Assembly: GCF_901827175.1 (NCBI RefSeq)
Contig: NZ_LR594662.1
Location: forward strand, 4,774,001 to 4,838,000
Direction of reading: 5' to 3'
Source: Variovorax sp. RA8
GTDB lineage: Bacteria > Pseudomonadota > Gammaproteobacteria > Burkholderiales > Burkholderiaceae_C
Length of the DNA: 64,000 nucleotides
Position numbers and translations under genes: made by a program. Of this stretch, positions 1-7,832 are shown in pieces (position 1 is the stretch's first letter; each line of letters starts with the position of its first letter). The notes under the pieces are model-generated. The model ran no database searches. It saw only the letters and a list, made by a program, of their open reading frames with translations, and had not been told where the DNA came from.

Positions 1-544
1 AGCGGATGGTCTGGGTGGCCAGGTCGACGGCGACCAGCTCGTCGCTGTCCTGCATGGTCACGTAGGCAGTGGTGCTCTTGCCGTCGATCCAGATGTGGCT
101 CGGTGTCTTGCCCGACGGGATGCGCTTGACCAGCTTGGGCTCCTTGCCGTCCCAGCGGTAGATATCGACATGGTTGAGCCGGTTGCCGGCTGTGACGAAC
201 CACTTCATGTCCGGCGAGAAGCGCAGGTGATACGGATCGATGATGCCGTAGACCACGCGCTGAACCTCCGCCGTACGGGGATTGAGGAAGGTCAGCGAAT
301 CGCCCGCCGAGTTGGCGACGATCAGCGAGCTCTCGTCGGGCGAGAGGTAGAGATGATGCGGCTCCTTGCCGGTCGGGATGCGCTGCTTCTCGCTCCAGTT
401 GGCCGGATCGATCACGCTCACCGTGGCATCGAGCGAATTGAGCACGAAGACCGGTGGCGGCTCGGCAGCCAGCGAAGGCAGCGCCAGGCAGGCAAACAAA
501 AAGGCCGCAAAAAGGCGGCCTGGGACGGAGAACTTGAAGCGCAA
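1..544 (-). CDS. YncE-like beta-propeller protein, exported (C-terminus outside window)
   Basis: About 181 residues are visible before the gene runs off the left edge. After a hydrophobic signal-like N-terminus ending near LPSLAAE, the sequence has repeating blade units: 'VFVLNSLDATVSVID', 'HHLYLSPDESSLIVAN', 'YHLRFSPDMKWFV' and 'PSHIWIDGKSTTAYV'. These are typical of YncE/lactonase-type seven-bladed propellers, which are secreted and often bind small ligands or act beside redox enzymes. No ATG is available at the N-terminus. The start chosen is TTG at 544, which gives a basic stretch before the hydrophobic core; a TTG 24 bases upstream is equally possible. It follows rsuA on the same strand by about 30 bases, but a terminator-like hairpin overlaps its signal-peptide codons. 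The fold call is fairly secure; the function is unknown. Confidence 0.7.
   Translation of the reverse strand, partial: MRFKFSVPGRLFAAFLFACLALPSLAAEPPPVFVLNSLDATVSVIDPANWSEKQRIPTGKEPHHLYLSPDESSLIVANSAGDSLTFLNPRTAEVQRVVYGIIDPYHLRFSPDMKWFVTAGNRLNHVDIYRWDGKEPKLVKRIPSGKTPSHIWIDGKSTTAYVTMQDSDELVAVDLATQTIR
494..521 (-). terminator. Intrinsic-terminator-like hairpin downstream of rsuA
   Basis: On the minus strand a 7-bp stem (AGGCCGC/GCGGCCT, 6-base loop) is followed directly by TTTTGTTT, which is the layout of a rho-independent terminator. It lies inside the predicted signal-peptide codons of the beta-propeller gene, so it may end the ggt-rsuA transcript or attenuate the downstream gene. Confidence 0.5.
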
Positions 545-574
545 GGGGGACGTTCCGGAAGAAGGCTTCAAATT

Positions 575-1333
575 TTAACGATCGATCCTGTTTGGCGGCT
601 GACCGGCGCGTGCATTTCGCAGGGCCTCGACCTGCTCCGTCTCCAGCCACCGCCACTGGCCGGGCGCCAGATCCTGCGGCAGTGCGAGCGGGCCGATGCG
701 GGAACGGTGCAGGGTCTCGACCCGATTGCCCACGGCGGCAACCATGCGCTTGACCTGGTGATACTTGCCCTCCGTCAACGTCAGCCGAAGCTGCAGCGGG
801 CCGATCGCCTCGCAGGCCGCCGCCCGCACCGGCTTGGGATCGTCGTCGAGCACCACGCCGGCCAGCAGCCGGTCGAGTTGGACAGGATCGATCGGATGCT
901 TCGTACCCACCTCGTAGACCTTGGGTACGTGGTGCTTGGGCGAACTCATGCGGTGGATGAACTGGCCGTCGTCGGTCAGCAGAAGCAGCCCCGTGGTGTC
1001 CTGGTCCAGGCGCCCGATAGCTTGCACACCCTGCACCGCGCCCTTGTTGGGGCGCTGGCGCAGGGGCGCCGGCAGCAGCGTGTAGATGCTGGGGTAGGTC
1101 GAGGGCTTCTGCGAGCATTCGGTGCCAGCCGGCTTGTGCAACATCAGATAGGCCTTCTCGTGGTACTCCCACGAGCTGCCCTGCACGGTGAAACGCAGGC
1201 CCTGCAACTCGAACTCGGCGCCCGGATCGGTGACCGCTGCCCCTTCCACCTGGACGAAGCCTTGTTGAACCAGCCCGGCGCAAACGCGCCGGGTGCCGAA
1301 ACCCTGGGTGTAGAGGATCTCCTCGATGCGCAT
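575..1333 (-). CDS. rsuA: 16S rRNA pseudouridine synthase, RsuA family
   Basis: A 252-residue protein with an N-terminal S4 RNA-binding domain (about residues 1-50) and the RsuA/RluB/E/F catalytic core. The signature GRLDQDTTGLLLLTDDG near residues 105-120 carries the catalytic Asp. RsuA makes pseudouridine 516 in 16S rRNA during 30S assembly; RluE/RluF paralogues look similar, so the exact target is inferred. The length fits E. coli RsuA (231 aa). The start codon overlaps the ggt stop by one base (TGATG), which suggests translational coupling to ggt. In-frame sequence continues upstream, but that segment lies over ggt and encodes nothing RsuA-like. Confidence 0.85.
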   Translation of the reverse strand: MRIEEILYTQGFGTRRVCAGLVQQGFVQVEGAAVTDPGAEFELQGLRFTVQGSSWEYHEKAYLMLHKPAGTECSQKPSTYPSIYTLLPAPLRQRPNKGAVQGVQAIGRLDQDTTGLLLLTDDGQFIHRMSSPKHHVPKVYEVGTKHPIDPVQLDRLLAGVVLDDDPKPVRAAACEAIGPLQLRLTLTEGKYHQVKRMVAAVGNRVETLHRSRIGPLALPQDLAPGQWRWLETEQVEALRNARAGQPPNRIDR

Positions 1334-3069
1334 CAGTAGCCGAGGGCGAGTCCGGTATTGCGGCGCGGGTCGTTGGCGCCGTAGAAGCGGTTCTTGCCCA
1401 CCGGCTTGCCGCCCAGCGAGGGCGCGCCGACGATGATCGCCGCGACATGATTGGCCGGCTGGGGCACCCCGAGGTTGTGCCCCATGTCGGTCAGCATCTT
1501 GCGGGTGTCGGGACTGAGCGCGAAGGTCTCCACATTGGTCACGTCGGGCAGCCACTGCTGGTGAAAGCGCGGTGCATCGACCGCCTCCTGCACGTTCATG
1601 CCGTAGTCCACCACGTTGAGGATGGTGTGGAGCACCACCGTGATGATGCGGCTGCCCCCCGGCGTGCCGACCACGAAGACGGGCTTGCCGTCCTTGGTCA
1701 TGATGGTCGGGCTCATCGAGGACAGCGGCCGCTTGCCCGGGGCGATGGAATTGGCCTCGCCCTGCACCAGGCCGTAGAGGTTGGGCACGCCCACCTTGGA
1801 GGTGAAGTCGTCCATCTCGTTGTTGAGCAGCACCCCGGTGCCGGCCGCCGTGACCTTGGCGCCGAACCAGTCATTGAGCGTGTAGGTCACGGAGACCGCA
1901 TTGCCCCACTGATCGACGATCGAATAGTGGGTCGTATTGCTGCCTTCGTGCGGCGGGACGCCGGGTTTGAGTTCCTTGGAAACGCCGGCCTTCTTCGGGT
2001 CGATGACCGCGCGGATCTTCTGGGCGTAGCCCTTGTCGAGCAGGCGGTCGAGGGGGTTTTTCACGAAATCGGGATCGCCCAGGTAGCTGTTGCGGTCCAT
2101 GTAGGCGTGGCGCATGGCCTCGATCTGGTAGTGCACCGCCTCGGCAGAGCGGAAGCCCAGGTCCTTGAGCGGGTAGCCCTCGAGGATGTTCAGCATCTCG
2201 CAGATCACCACCCCACCCGAACTCGGCGGGGGCGCCGAGATCACGCGGTAGCCTCGGTAGTCGCATTCGATCGGCGCCAGCTCGCGGGTCGTGTACTGGT
2301 CCAGGTCGGCCTGGGTGATGATGCCCTTGCCCTCCTGGCTCGACTTAACGATGGCCGCGCCGACGGGGCCCTTGTAGAAGCCGTCGGGCCCCTTCTGGCT
2401 GATGGCCTTGAGCGTTTTTGCCAAGTCCTTCTGCACCAGTTTCTGGCCGACCGCGAAGGGCTCGCCCTTGTTGAGGAAGATCGCGCCGGTGGCCGAATCC
2501 TTCTTGAACTCGGCGGTGGCTGTGGTGAGCATGTCGATGTCACCCTGCTCCAGCGCGAAGCCGCGTTCGGCCAGCGCGATCGCCGGCGCAATCAGTGCGG
2601 CACGCTGCAGGGTGCCGTATTTCTGGCGCGCCAGTTCGAGGCCTGAAACGGTGCCCGGAACGCCGACTGCAAGATGGCCAAAGGTGCTCAGGCCCTTGAC
2701 CACATTGCCTTCCTTGTCGAGGTACATATTGGCGGTGGCCGCCAGGGGCGCCTTCTCGCGGAAGTCGAGGAAAGTCTTGCGGCCGTCGGCCAGTTGCACA
2801 GTCATGAAGCCGCCGCCGCCCAGGTTTCCGGCCGCCGGATAAACCACCGCGAGCGCGTAGCCCACCGCCACCGCCGAATCGATGGCATTGCCCCCGCGCT
2901 TGAGCACGTCCACCCCGATCTTTGTCGCCAGGTGCTGAGCGCTCACCACCATGCCGTTCTCGGCCGCCACGGGCGCCTGTGAAGCGGCATGCAGTTGGGC
3001 CGCTCCAGCCAGCGCCAGCGCCGCCACGACCGCGCTGCGCGCTGCCGTGGTCCACATGAGTTGTTTCAC
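1333..3069 (-). CDS. ggt: Gamma-glutamyltransferase (periplasmic)
   Basis: A 578-residue precursor with a Sec signal peptide (cleavage near residue 28, LHA-AS). The enzyme hydrolyses or transfers the gamma-glutamyl group of glutathione in the periplasm. The proenzyme cuts itself before the nucleophilic Thr of the motif NTTHYSIVD at about residue 377, giving large and small subunits. The small subunit shows the family signatures PLSSMSPTI and GTPGGSR. The length matches E. coli Ggt (580 aa). The start is GTG, with AAGGAG six bases upstream. The preceding methyltransferase gene ends only 28 bases away, and a small hairpin covers the ribosome binding site. rsuA follows with a one-base overlap. 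Confidence 0.95.
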   Translation of the reverse strand: MKQLMWTTAARSAVVAALALAGAAQLHAASQAPVAAENGMVVSAQHLATKIGVDVLKRGGNAIDSAVAVGYALAVVYPAAGNLGGGGFMTVQLADGRKTFLDFREKAPLAATANMYLDKEGNVVKGLSTFGHLAVGVPGTVSGLELARQKYGTLQRAALIAPAIALAERGFALEQGDIDMLTTATAEFKKDSATGAIFLNKGEPFAVGQKLVQKDLAKTLKAISQKGPDGFYKGPVGAAIVKSSQEGKGIITQADLDQYTTRELAPIECDYRGYRVISAPPPSSGGVVICEMLNILEGYPLKDLGFRSAEAVHYQIEAMRHAYMDRNSYLGDPDFVKNPLDRLLDKGYAQKIRAVIDPKKAGVSKELKPGVPPHEGSNTTHYSIVDQWGNAVSVTYTLNDWFGAKVTAAGTGVLLNNEMDDFTSKVGVPNLYGLVQGEANSIAPGKRPLSSMSPTIMTKDGKPVFVVGTPGGSRIITVVLHTILNVVDYGMNVQEAVDAPRFHQQWLPDVTNVETFALSPDTRKMLTDMGHNLGVPQPANHVAAIIVGAPSLGGKPVGKNRFYGANDPRRNTGLALGY

Positions 3070-3075
3070 CGCGAT

Positions 3076-3093
3076 CTCCTTTTTGCAAAGGAG
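3076..3093 (-). promoter_or_regulatory. Hairpin covering the ggt Shine-Dalgarno
   Basis: In the mRNA, CTCCTTT-GCAA-AAAGGAG forms a perfect 7-bp stem with a GNRA-type GCAA loop. The 3' arm is the Shine-Dalgarno of ggt. The 5' arm starts a few bases after the stop of the upstream methyltransferase gene, so a terminating ribosome could melt it. Confidence 0.5.
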
Positions 3094-3097
3094 TGCA

Positions 3098-4693
3098 TCA
3101 TGCCTCTATCAGCGCCTTTCGACGAAGATCGCGCAAGGCCAGGGCCACCTGCCGCTGCGTGAACTCGCGCAGCGCCACTTCCTCGGTCAGCGGCTTCTCG
3201 TCCTTGATGAAACGCAGCCGTCCAGCTCGGGCCTCGGCGGCCAGGTGCTCGGCCAGGGATTCGTGCGAATGCCTGCCGTCGAGCAAGGGCAGCAAGCAGC
3301 GCTCGAGCAGGGAGAGTCCCACCAGCTCATGCCATTGATTGCAGGCGACGGCCGTTGGCCCTGCACTCAGCGCGAGACCCCGCGCATTGCGGGTCACGGC
3401 CGACGCCCGCGGGAAGGCCGACACCGCGACGCTGGCCTGTGGCGGCGTGCGCCGGATGCGCACCGCGCCGAGGATCAGCAGTTCTTCCAGCATCGCCATG
3501 ACCGGCGTCTCGACGGCGCCGCGCGGCTCGCCGGTGCGCGCCGAGACCGCGGCGATCAACGTATTGGTCGGCGTGCTCGCCGGGTAGCGCTCGTCGAGCA
3601 CCTGGGCCACCGCCTTGTGGACCGGCAGCCGCAACGTGACCTTGAGGTTGCGTATCGCGCGGCAGACCTGCTCGCGCGCGTCGAGCGTGAGCACTTCGCC
3701 ATCTTCGGCCGAAAACACCCCGGCGTACTCAAGCGCCCTGATGCGCTCCGTGTCGAGGCGATAGCGGACGCCCGAGGCACGCCCCTGCTTGACGAGCAGC
3801 GTTTGCCGGAAGGTCCTGTTGACCAGGAAATCCAGGTATTGCTCCATCATGATCTGGCTGCCCCCGCATTCCCTCAGCAGCGGGTCGCGCACCTTTTCCC
3901 CGTAGTTCTGCACGAACATGGTCGAGGGCTCGGCGTCCGCCAGGTAGCTGAGGCCGTGGGCGCCGGCGCGGGCGGCGAACTCCTTGAAGTAGCAAGGGGC
4001 GTTGTGCGGCTCGAGGAACTCGTGCAGGAGGTAGTACGCCCCTGAGTTGCGCACGATCGGCATGGCCTCTTCCAGCGTCTTCTTGAGCACGCTGTCTGGC
4101 CTTGCCGACTGTTCCAGGAACTCGAGCATGCCGCGAGCGTAGGAAAGCTTCTCGTCGGGTTCGTCGCGCGGGGCGCCGCGCAGGATCATGGCGTCGCGCA
4201 CGATCTCGCGTGCCTTCCAGCCCGGGTACACGTTGTAGCTGATGTAGGCCACGCCCTCGGGGGCCAGGTTTTGGGAGCAGATGCGCAGGATGGCATCCTG
4301 CACCGGCGCCGGCACCCAGCTGTAGACGCCGTGGCAGATGATGTAGTCGAACTGGCCGAAGGAAGCGTCGATGCCTGTGATGTCCAGCGCCCGCAGCTCG
4401 ATGTTCTTGAGTTGCGCCTGGTCGATGGCCGCCTGGCCCTGCTGGATCTGGACCGAGGACAGATCAACGCCGACCATCGATGCGTCCGGATGGCGGGCGG
4501 CGATGGGGATCAGGTTGCCGCCCGCCGCGCAGCCCAGTTCGAGCACCCGCGCCTTCTTGAGCGGCGGCGTGGCGAGGCCGAAGAGGAAGGCGAGGGCCTC
4601 GAGATGCTCGATCGTCGATTGTGGAAAGGGATGAGACTCGTACGGAACGACATCGTAGTAGTTCGAGGTCGTGGGCTTCGTCGATGATTCCAT
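3098..4693 (-). CDS. SAM-dependent methyltransferase with methyltransferase-regulatory domain (PKMT-like)
   Basis: A 531-residue protein. Residues about 45-55 hold SAM motif I (VLELGCAAGGN), followed by VGVDLSS and the post-I region, so the N-terminal third is a class I methyltransferase. The middle part (about 210-310) resembles the methyltransferase-regulatory domain (PF10119), and the C-terminal 100 residues look winged-helix-like. This is the architecture of bacterial protein-lysine methyltransferases of the Rickettsia PKMT1/2 type, which modify outer-membrane proteins. The substrate here is not known. The start was chosen because GAGGATACAC precedes ATG; the longer open frame upstream is in non-homologous sequence. 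It lies 28 bases upstream of ggt and probably shares its transcript. Confidence 0.8.
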   Translation of the reverse strand: MESSTKPTTSNYYDVVPYESHPFPQSTIEHLEALAFLFGLATPPLKKARVLELGCAAGGNLIPIAARHPDASMVGVDLSSVQIQQGQAAIDQAQLKNIELRALDITGIDASFGQFDYIICHGVYSWVPAPVQDAILRICSQNLAPEGVAYISYNVYPGWKAREIVRDAMILRGAPRDEPDEKLSYARGMLEFLEQSARPDSVLKKTLEEAMPIVRNSGAYYLLHEFLEPHNAPCYFKEFAARAGAHGLSYLADAEPSTMFVQNYGEKVRDPLLRECGGSQIMMEQYLDFLVNRTFRQTLLVKQGRASGVRYRLDTERIRALEYAGVFSAEDGEVLTLDAREQVCRAIRNLKVTLRLPVHKAVAQVLDERYPASTPTNTLIAAVSARTGEPRGAVETPVMAMLEELLILGAVRIRRTPPQASVAVSAFPRASAVTRNARGLALSAGPTAVACNQWHELVGLSLLERCLLPLLDGRHSHESLAEHLAAEARAGRLRFIKDEKPLTEEVALREFTQRQVALALRDLRRKALIEA

Positions 4694-4851
4694 GTGTATC
4701 CTCCAGCGCGCGCCGGCCACGGGTTCTCCGTTGCCTGCCGGAGGGCCGATCCCCTCAGGCTGCATGCGCGAGCGAGGCGGACTATAGCCCGCGTGCGACA
4801 ACGCGCGAGGAACGCGATAGAAAGAATCAGAATTGCAGCTGGACGCCGCTG

Positions 4852-5781
4852 CTAGCCGTCGCGCGTGTGCGCCGTCAGCAAATACGCCGCGAGGTCGGCG
4901 AGACCCTGCGACAAGCCATACATGTGCTGGTACTGGAGGATCTGACGCGCGACGAGTTGCAGGCGGGCGTCGAAGCCGGGAAGGGGTTTCTGTTCCAGCA
5001 AGGGAGACATCGCCGGAAGATGTTCCCCGCGCCGGAACGGCCGCATGATGGGTTGAACATCGCCGCGCTGAAACTCCAGTGCCATGCTCATGCGGGGGTG
5101 CTCGGCAAACTCGCTGGTCGGGCCGCCCCAGTGCATGACGCACTGGTTCCAGACCAGGTAGTCGCCGGGCTTCGCCGGCAGCGCGCGCGCGGCAAACACA
5201 GGCGTCGGCGGCTCCGGCATGCCGGCGGGCGTGCTGTAACCGGGATCCATTTGCTTCGGCACGATGTACATGCAGCTGTTGAGCGGGTTCGCGTCGGACA
5301 GCGGGATCCAACAGGTGAGCGAGATCGGCGACCCATCCGCGGCGAGCGAGTTGTAGCGATTGTCACGGTGCGGCTTCCAGCCGGTCTCCCCCTTCTTCGG
5401 ATCGACGTGCCACGCCCAGAACGCCGGCAATGGCTTGAACTCGGCACCCAGGAAATGCGCGAACACGGGTCGGAGGCGCGCGTAGCAAGCCCACGGCTCG
5501 TCGTAGACCCACGCGAACACGGCCGGCAGCCCGACGGCGACGCAGCGCTTCACGGCCTCGCCGACGCGCGGCGCCAGCCGCTCGATCACCTCGTCGCTGT
5601 CGCCGAAATAGCCGTCCTTCGACATCCGTTGCGCGAGCCGCTCATAGCTCTGCCGCGGCGCGGCCCCAGCATCCGACTGCACACCGCCGATACGAAGCTG
5701 CGGCGCGAGCGAACGCCAGAAGCGGGCATCGCACAGGTCACTCCACGCGACAGGCTGCAGCGAGGGTGTGGTGATTGTCAT
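4852..5781 (-). CDS. Phytanoyl-CoA dioxygenase (PhyH) family Fe(II)/2-oxoglutarate enzyme
   Basis: A 309-residue protein of the PhyH superfamily. The iron-binding facial triad is visible: HRD at about residues 137-139 in 'GWKPHRDNRY', and a distal His in 'CVMHWGGPTSE' near residue 215. A basic residue for 2-oxoglutarate follows in 'HPRMSMALEF'. The 'LTCWIPLSDANPLNSCMYIVP' stretch is characteristic of PhyH proteins. These enzymes hydroxylate diverse small molecules, and the substrate cannot be told from sequence. The ATG at 5781 begins the conserved region; the frame upstream overlaps nothing recognisable. The gene stands alone between ssrA and the PKMT-like gene, 158 bases before the latter. 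Confidence 0.8.
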   Translation of the reverse strand: MTITTPSLQPVAWSDLCDARFWRSLAPQLRIGGVQSDAGAAPRQSYERLAQRMSKDGYFGDSDEVIERLAPRVGEAVKRCVAVGLPAVFAWVYDEPWACYARLRPVFAHFLGAEFKPLPAFWAWHVDPKKGETGWKPHRDNRYNSLAADGSPISLTCWIPLSDANPLNSCMYIVPKQMDPGYSTPAGMPEPPTPVFAARALPAKPGDYLVWNQCVMHWGGPTSEFAEHPRMSMALEFQRGDVQPIMRPFRRGEHLPAMSPLLEQKPLPGFDARLQLVARQILQYQHMYGLSQGLADLAAYLLTAHTRDG

Positions 5782-5931
5782 TGTGCGTCTCCCGAAATTG
5801 CGCGCCGGCCCGACAGAACCGATCGGCGCGGCATCGTACTTGAAGGGAGGGTGGAAGCGATGACGATGCGGTGCCCCTCGGGAGCAAACCGCGACATCGT
5901 GAACGCAAAGAAGAAGTCTTTGCGAGTTGAA

Positions 5932-6317
5932 TGGTGGAGCTGGGGGGATTTGAACCCCCGTCCGCAAGCCTTCTTCGCGCAGATCTACATGTTTAGCGAT
6001 CTGTTTTGAGTCTCGCCACCGGTGTCGCGCAGTCGCACGCTACACCGGCCGCCAGTACCCTTGGATCTCGCCTCGACCCAAGGTACCCGGATCGAGGCCA
6101 GCCGATGTAGATTATCTTTGCAGCCGGGAGGCGCGGATTGCTCCGTGCCCCCTTGCCCAGCCCATCGGCGTGCTGTTGCAAAGCTCACCGGCAATTAAGC
6201 GGCGAGTGCGAAACGTTCGTCGTTTGCAGTTAGTTTGTTTGAATCTGTTTTACGAGCGCATTCAGCTCGACATGCCCCGCTGCGATTCCGAACCCACGTC
6301 GAAACCAGTGCAGCCCC
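5932..6317 (-). ncRNA. ssrA: tmRNA (transfer-messenger RNA)
   Basis: The 5' end GGGGCTG pairs with CAGCTCC at the 3' end, followed by ACCA, forming the tRNA-like acceptor stem. The T-arm (GGGTTCAAATCCCCCCAGC) is intact. The resume region reads GCAAACGACGAACG..., giving the tag ANDERFALAA and a TAA stop. About 386 nt is the normal size. tmRNA with SmpB rescues stalled ribosomes and tags the nascent chain for ClpXP. It starts only 12 bases downstream of the gph stop on the same strand. Confidence 0.97.
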
Positions 6318-6326
6318 AAGTTGCCT

Positions 6327-6353
6327 ATTTTAGGCCGCTTCCAGTAGTTGCAA
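6327..6353 (-). promoter_or_regulatory. Probable sigma-70 promoter of ssrA inside the gph 3' end
   Basis: On the minus strand TTGCAA and TAAAAT are separated by 15 bases, with TAAAAT ending 9 bases before the tmRNA 5' G. The -10 box includes the gph stop codon. The spacer is short, so confidence is moderate, but ssrA needs a promoter in this position or must be processed from the gph transcript. Confidence 0.45.
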
Positions 6354-6998
6354 GAGCTCAAGGGGCGATTCGATGGCCGCGTCGGCTTCCCACAGCGTGA
6401 CATCCGCATCGGCGCCCATGTAGCCGTACGCCGCGGCCACGGTGCGCATGCCCGCGGCCCGCCCAGCCGCCATGTCGCGCTCGTCGTCGCCCACATAGAT
6501 GCAGCGCTCCGGCCTCACGCCCAGTTGCCGTGCCGCCTCGAACAGCGGCTCGGGATGCGGCTTGGCGTAAGGAGTTGTGTCGCCGCTGACGATCGCACGC
6601 GCCGTGGCGAACAACGGCATTGCACGCGTGAGCGGCTCGGTGAAGCGGACCGACTTGTTGGTCACCACACCCCAGTGCATGCCGTGCGCGCAAATGGCCG
6701 CCACCAACTCAGCCACGCCCTCGAATACACGCGTGCGCATCATCAGAGCTTCATAGTTGAGGAAAAATTCCTCGCGCAGCGCTGCGAAGTCCGGGGCGTC
6801 GGGCGTGATACCGAAGGCCACGCCCAGCATCCCGCGCGCGCCAGCGCCGGCCATGGGGCGATAACGCTCCATCGGCAGTGAGGCCAATCCGCGGTCGGTG
6901 CGCATTTGATCGGCAGCAGCGCCCAGGTCGGGTGCGCTGTCGATCAGCGTACCGTCCAAGTCGAACAGGACGGCTCTGGTTCCGGTAGCGGAGATCAT
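6330..6998 (-). CDS. gph: Phosphoglycolate phosphatase (HAD family)
   Basis: A 222-residue HAD-superfamily phosphatase. Motif I is DLDGT (residues 13-17; D13 is the nucleophile), motif II is VVTNKS, a Lys follows in 'YAKPHPEP', and motif IV is GDDERD. Gph removes 2-phosphoglycolate, which arises from oxidative DNA repair. The start ATG overlaps the ubiG stop by four bases (ATGA), the usual ubiG-gph operon of betaproteobacteria. Other HAD phosphatases share these motifs; the ubiG neighbour favours gph. Confidence 0.88.
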   Translation of the reverse strand: MISATGTRAVLFDLDGTLIDSAPDLGAAADQMRTDRGLASLPMERYRPMAGAGARGMLGVAFGITPDAPDFAALREEFFLNYEALMMRTRVFEGVAELVAAICAHGMHWGVVTNKSVRFTEPLTRAMPLFATARAIVSGDTTPYAKPHPEPLFEAARQLGVRPERCIYVGDDERDMAAGRAAGMRTVAAAYGYMGADADVTLWEADAAIESPLELLQLLEAA

Positions 6999-7717
6999 GA
7001 CTGGGGTAACGGGGGCTTGCGCGTTGCAAACATGTAGTTGACGCTGGTGTCGTCACTGAGCCAATAGCGGCGCGTGATGGGATTGTGCTGCAGGCCGCGG
7101 GTCTGGCGCAGGTCGAGCCCTGCAGCGCGGCAGTGGGCAGCCAGCTCGCTCGGCCGGATCAGTTTCCGGTATTCGTGCGTACCGCGCGGCAGCATTCCCA
7201 GCACGTATTCCGCCCCGACGATCGCCAACAGGAATGACTTGAGGTTGCGATGGATGGTCGAGAAGAAGACCCAGCCGCCGGGCTTGGCCAGCCGGGCGCA
7301 GGCCTCCACGACCGAGGCCGGCTGCGGCACGTGCTCCAACATCTCCATGCAAGTGACAACGTCAAAGCTCTCGGGCTGCTCCGCAGCCAGCGCCTCGGCG
7401 CTGATCTGGCGATACTTCACGCCGCGCGTCGCAGCCTCCAGCGCGTGCAGTTGGGCCACCTTGAGGGCCTTGTCGGCCAAGTCGATGCCAAGCACGTCGC
7501 CGCCGCGCCGCGCCATAGCATCGGCGAGGATTCCGCCGCCGCAGCCCACGTCCAGCACCCGGCGTCCTGCTATGGGCGCAATACTTTCGATCCACTCAAG
7601 GCGGAGTGGATTAATTTCATGGAGCGGCCGGAATTCACTTTCCAGATCCCACCAGCGGTGCGCCAGCTCTGAGAATTTGGCGAGTTCCGCTGGATCGGCA
7701 TTCACGGTTTCGGTCAT
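6995..7717 (-). CDS. ubiG: Ubiquinone biosynthesis O-methyltransferase UbiG
   Basis: A 240-residue class I methyltransferase that carries out both O-methylation steps of ubiquinone synthesis at the inner membrane. SAM motif I is VLDVGCGGG (residues 54-62). The N-terminal 'FSELAHRWWD' and 'LHEINPLRL' and the internal 'GTHEYRKLI' are UbiG hallmarks. The start MTETVNADPAE was chosen because homology begins there; an in-frame ATG 69 bases upstream would add a non-conserved Cys-rich extension and overlap the ompA terminator. It is the first gene of ubiG-gph. Confidence 0.93.
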   Translation of the reverse strand: MTETVNADPAELAKFSELAHRWWDLESEFRPLHEINPLRLEWIESIAPIAGRRVLDVGCGGGILADAMARRGGDVLGIDLADKALKVAQLHALEAATRGVKYRQISAEALAAEQPESFDVVTCMEMLEHVPQPASVVEACARLAKPGGWVFFSTIHRNLKSFLLAIVGAEYVLGMLPRGTHEYRKLIRPSELAAHCRAAGLDLRQTRGLQHNPITRRYWLSDDTSVNYMFATRKPPLPQS

Positions 7718-7790
7718 ATGTGGATTATGAAACGACGCGAATTGCCTTAGGCCAGCCTCGGCGAATCCGCAAATGCATTTCTCCATTAAA

Positions 7791-7812
7791 AAACCCCGCC
7801 GAGGCGGGGTTT
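7791..7812 (-). terminator. Intrinsic terminator of ompA
   Basis: The GC-rich stem AACCCCGC/GCGGGGTT with a short loop is followed on the minus strand by TTTTTTAA. It sits 20 bases past the ompA stop. The A/T tracts on both sides make it symmetrical, but only minus-strand transcripts would reach it. Confidence 0.85.
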
Positions 7813-7832
7813 GTTTTGAAGATTCTTGCGAA

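Noticed and set aside
5932..5965. Possible tRNA gene
   Set aside because: The T-arm and CCA belong to the 3' end of tmRNA; the paired 5' acceptor is 386 nt away and no anticodon arm exists.
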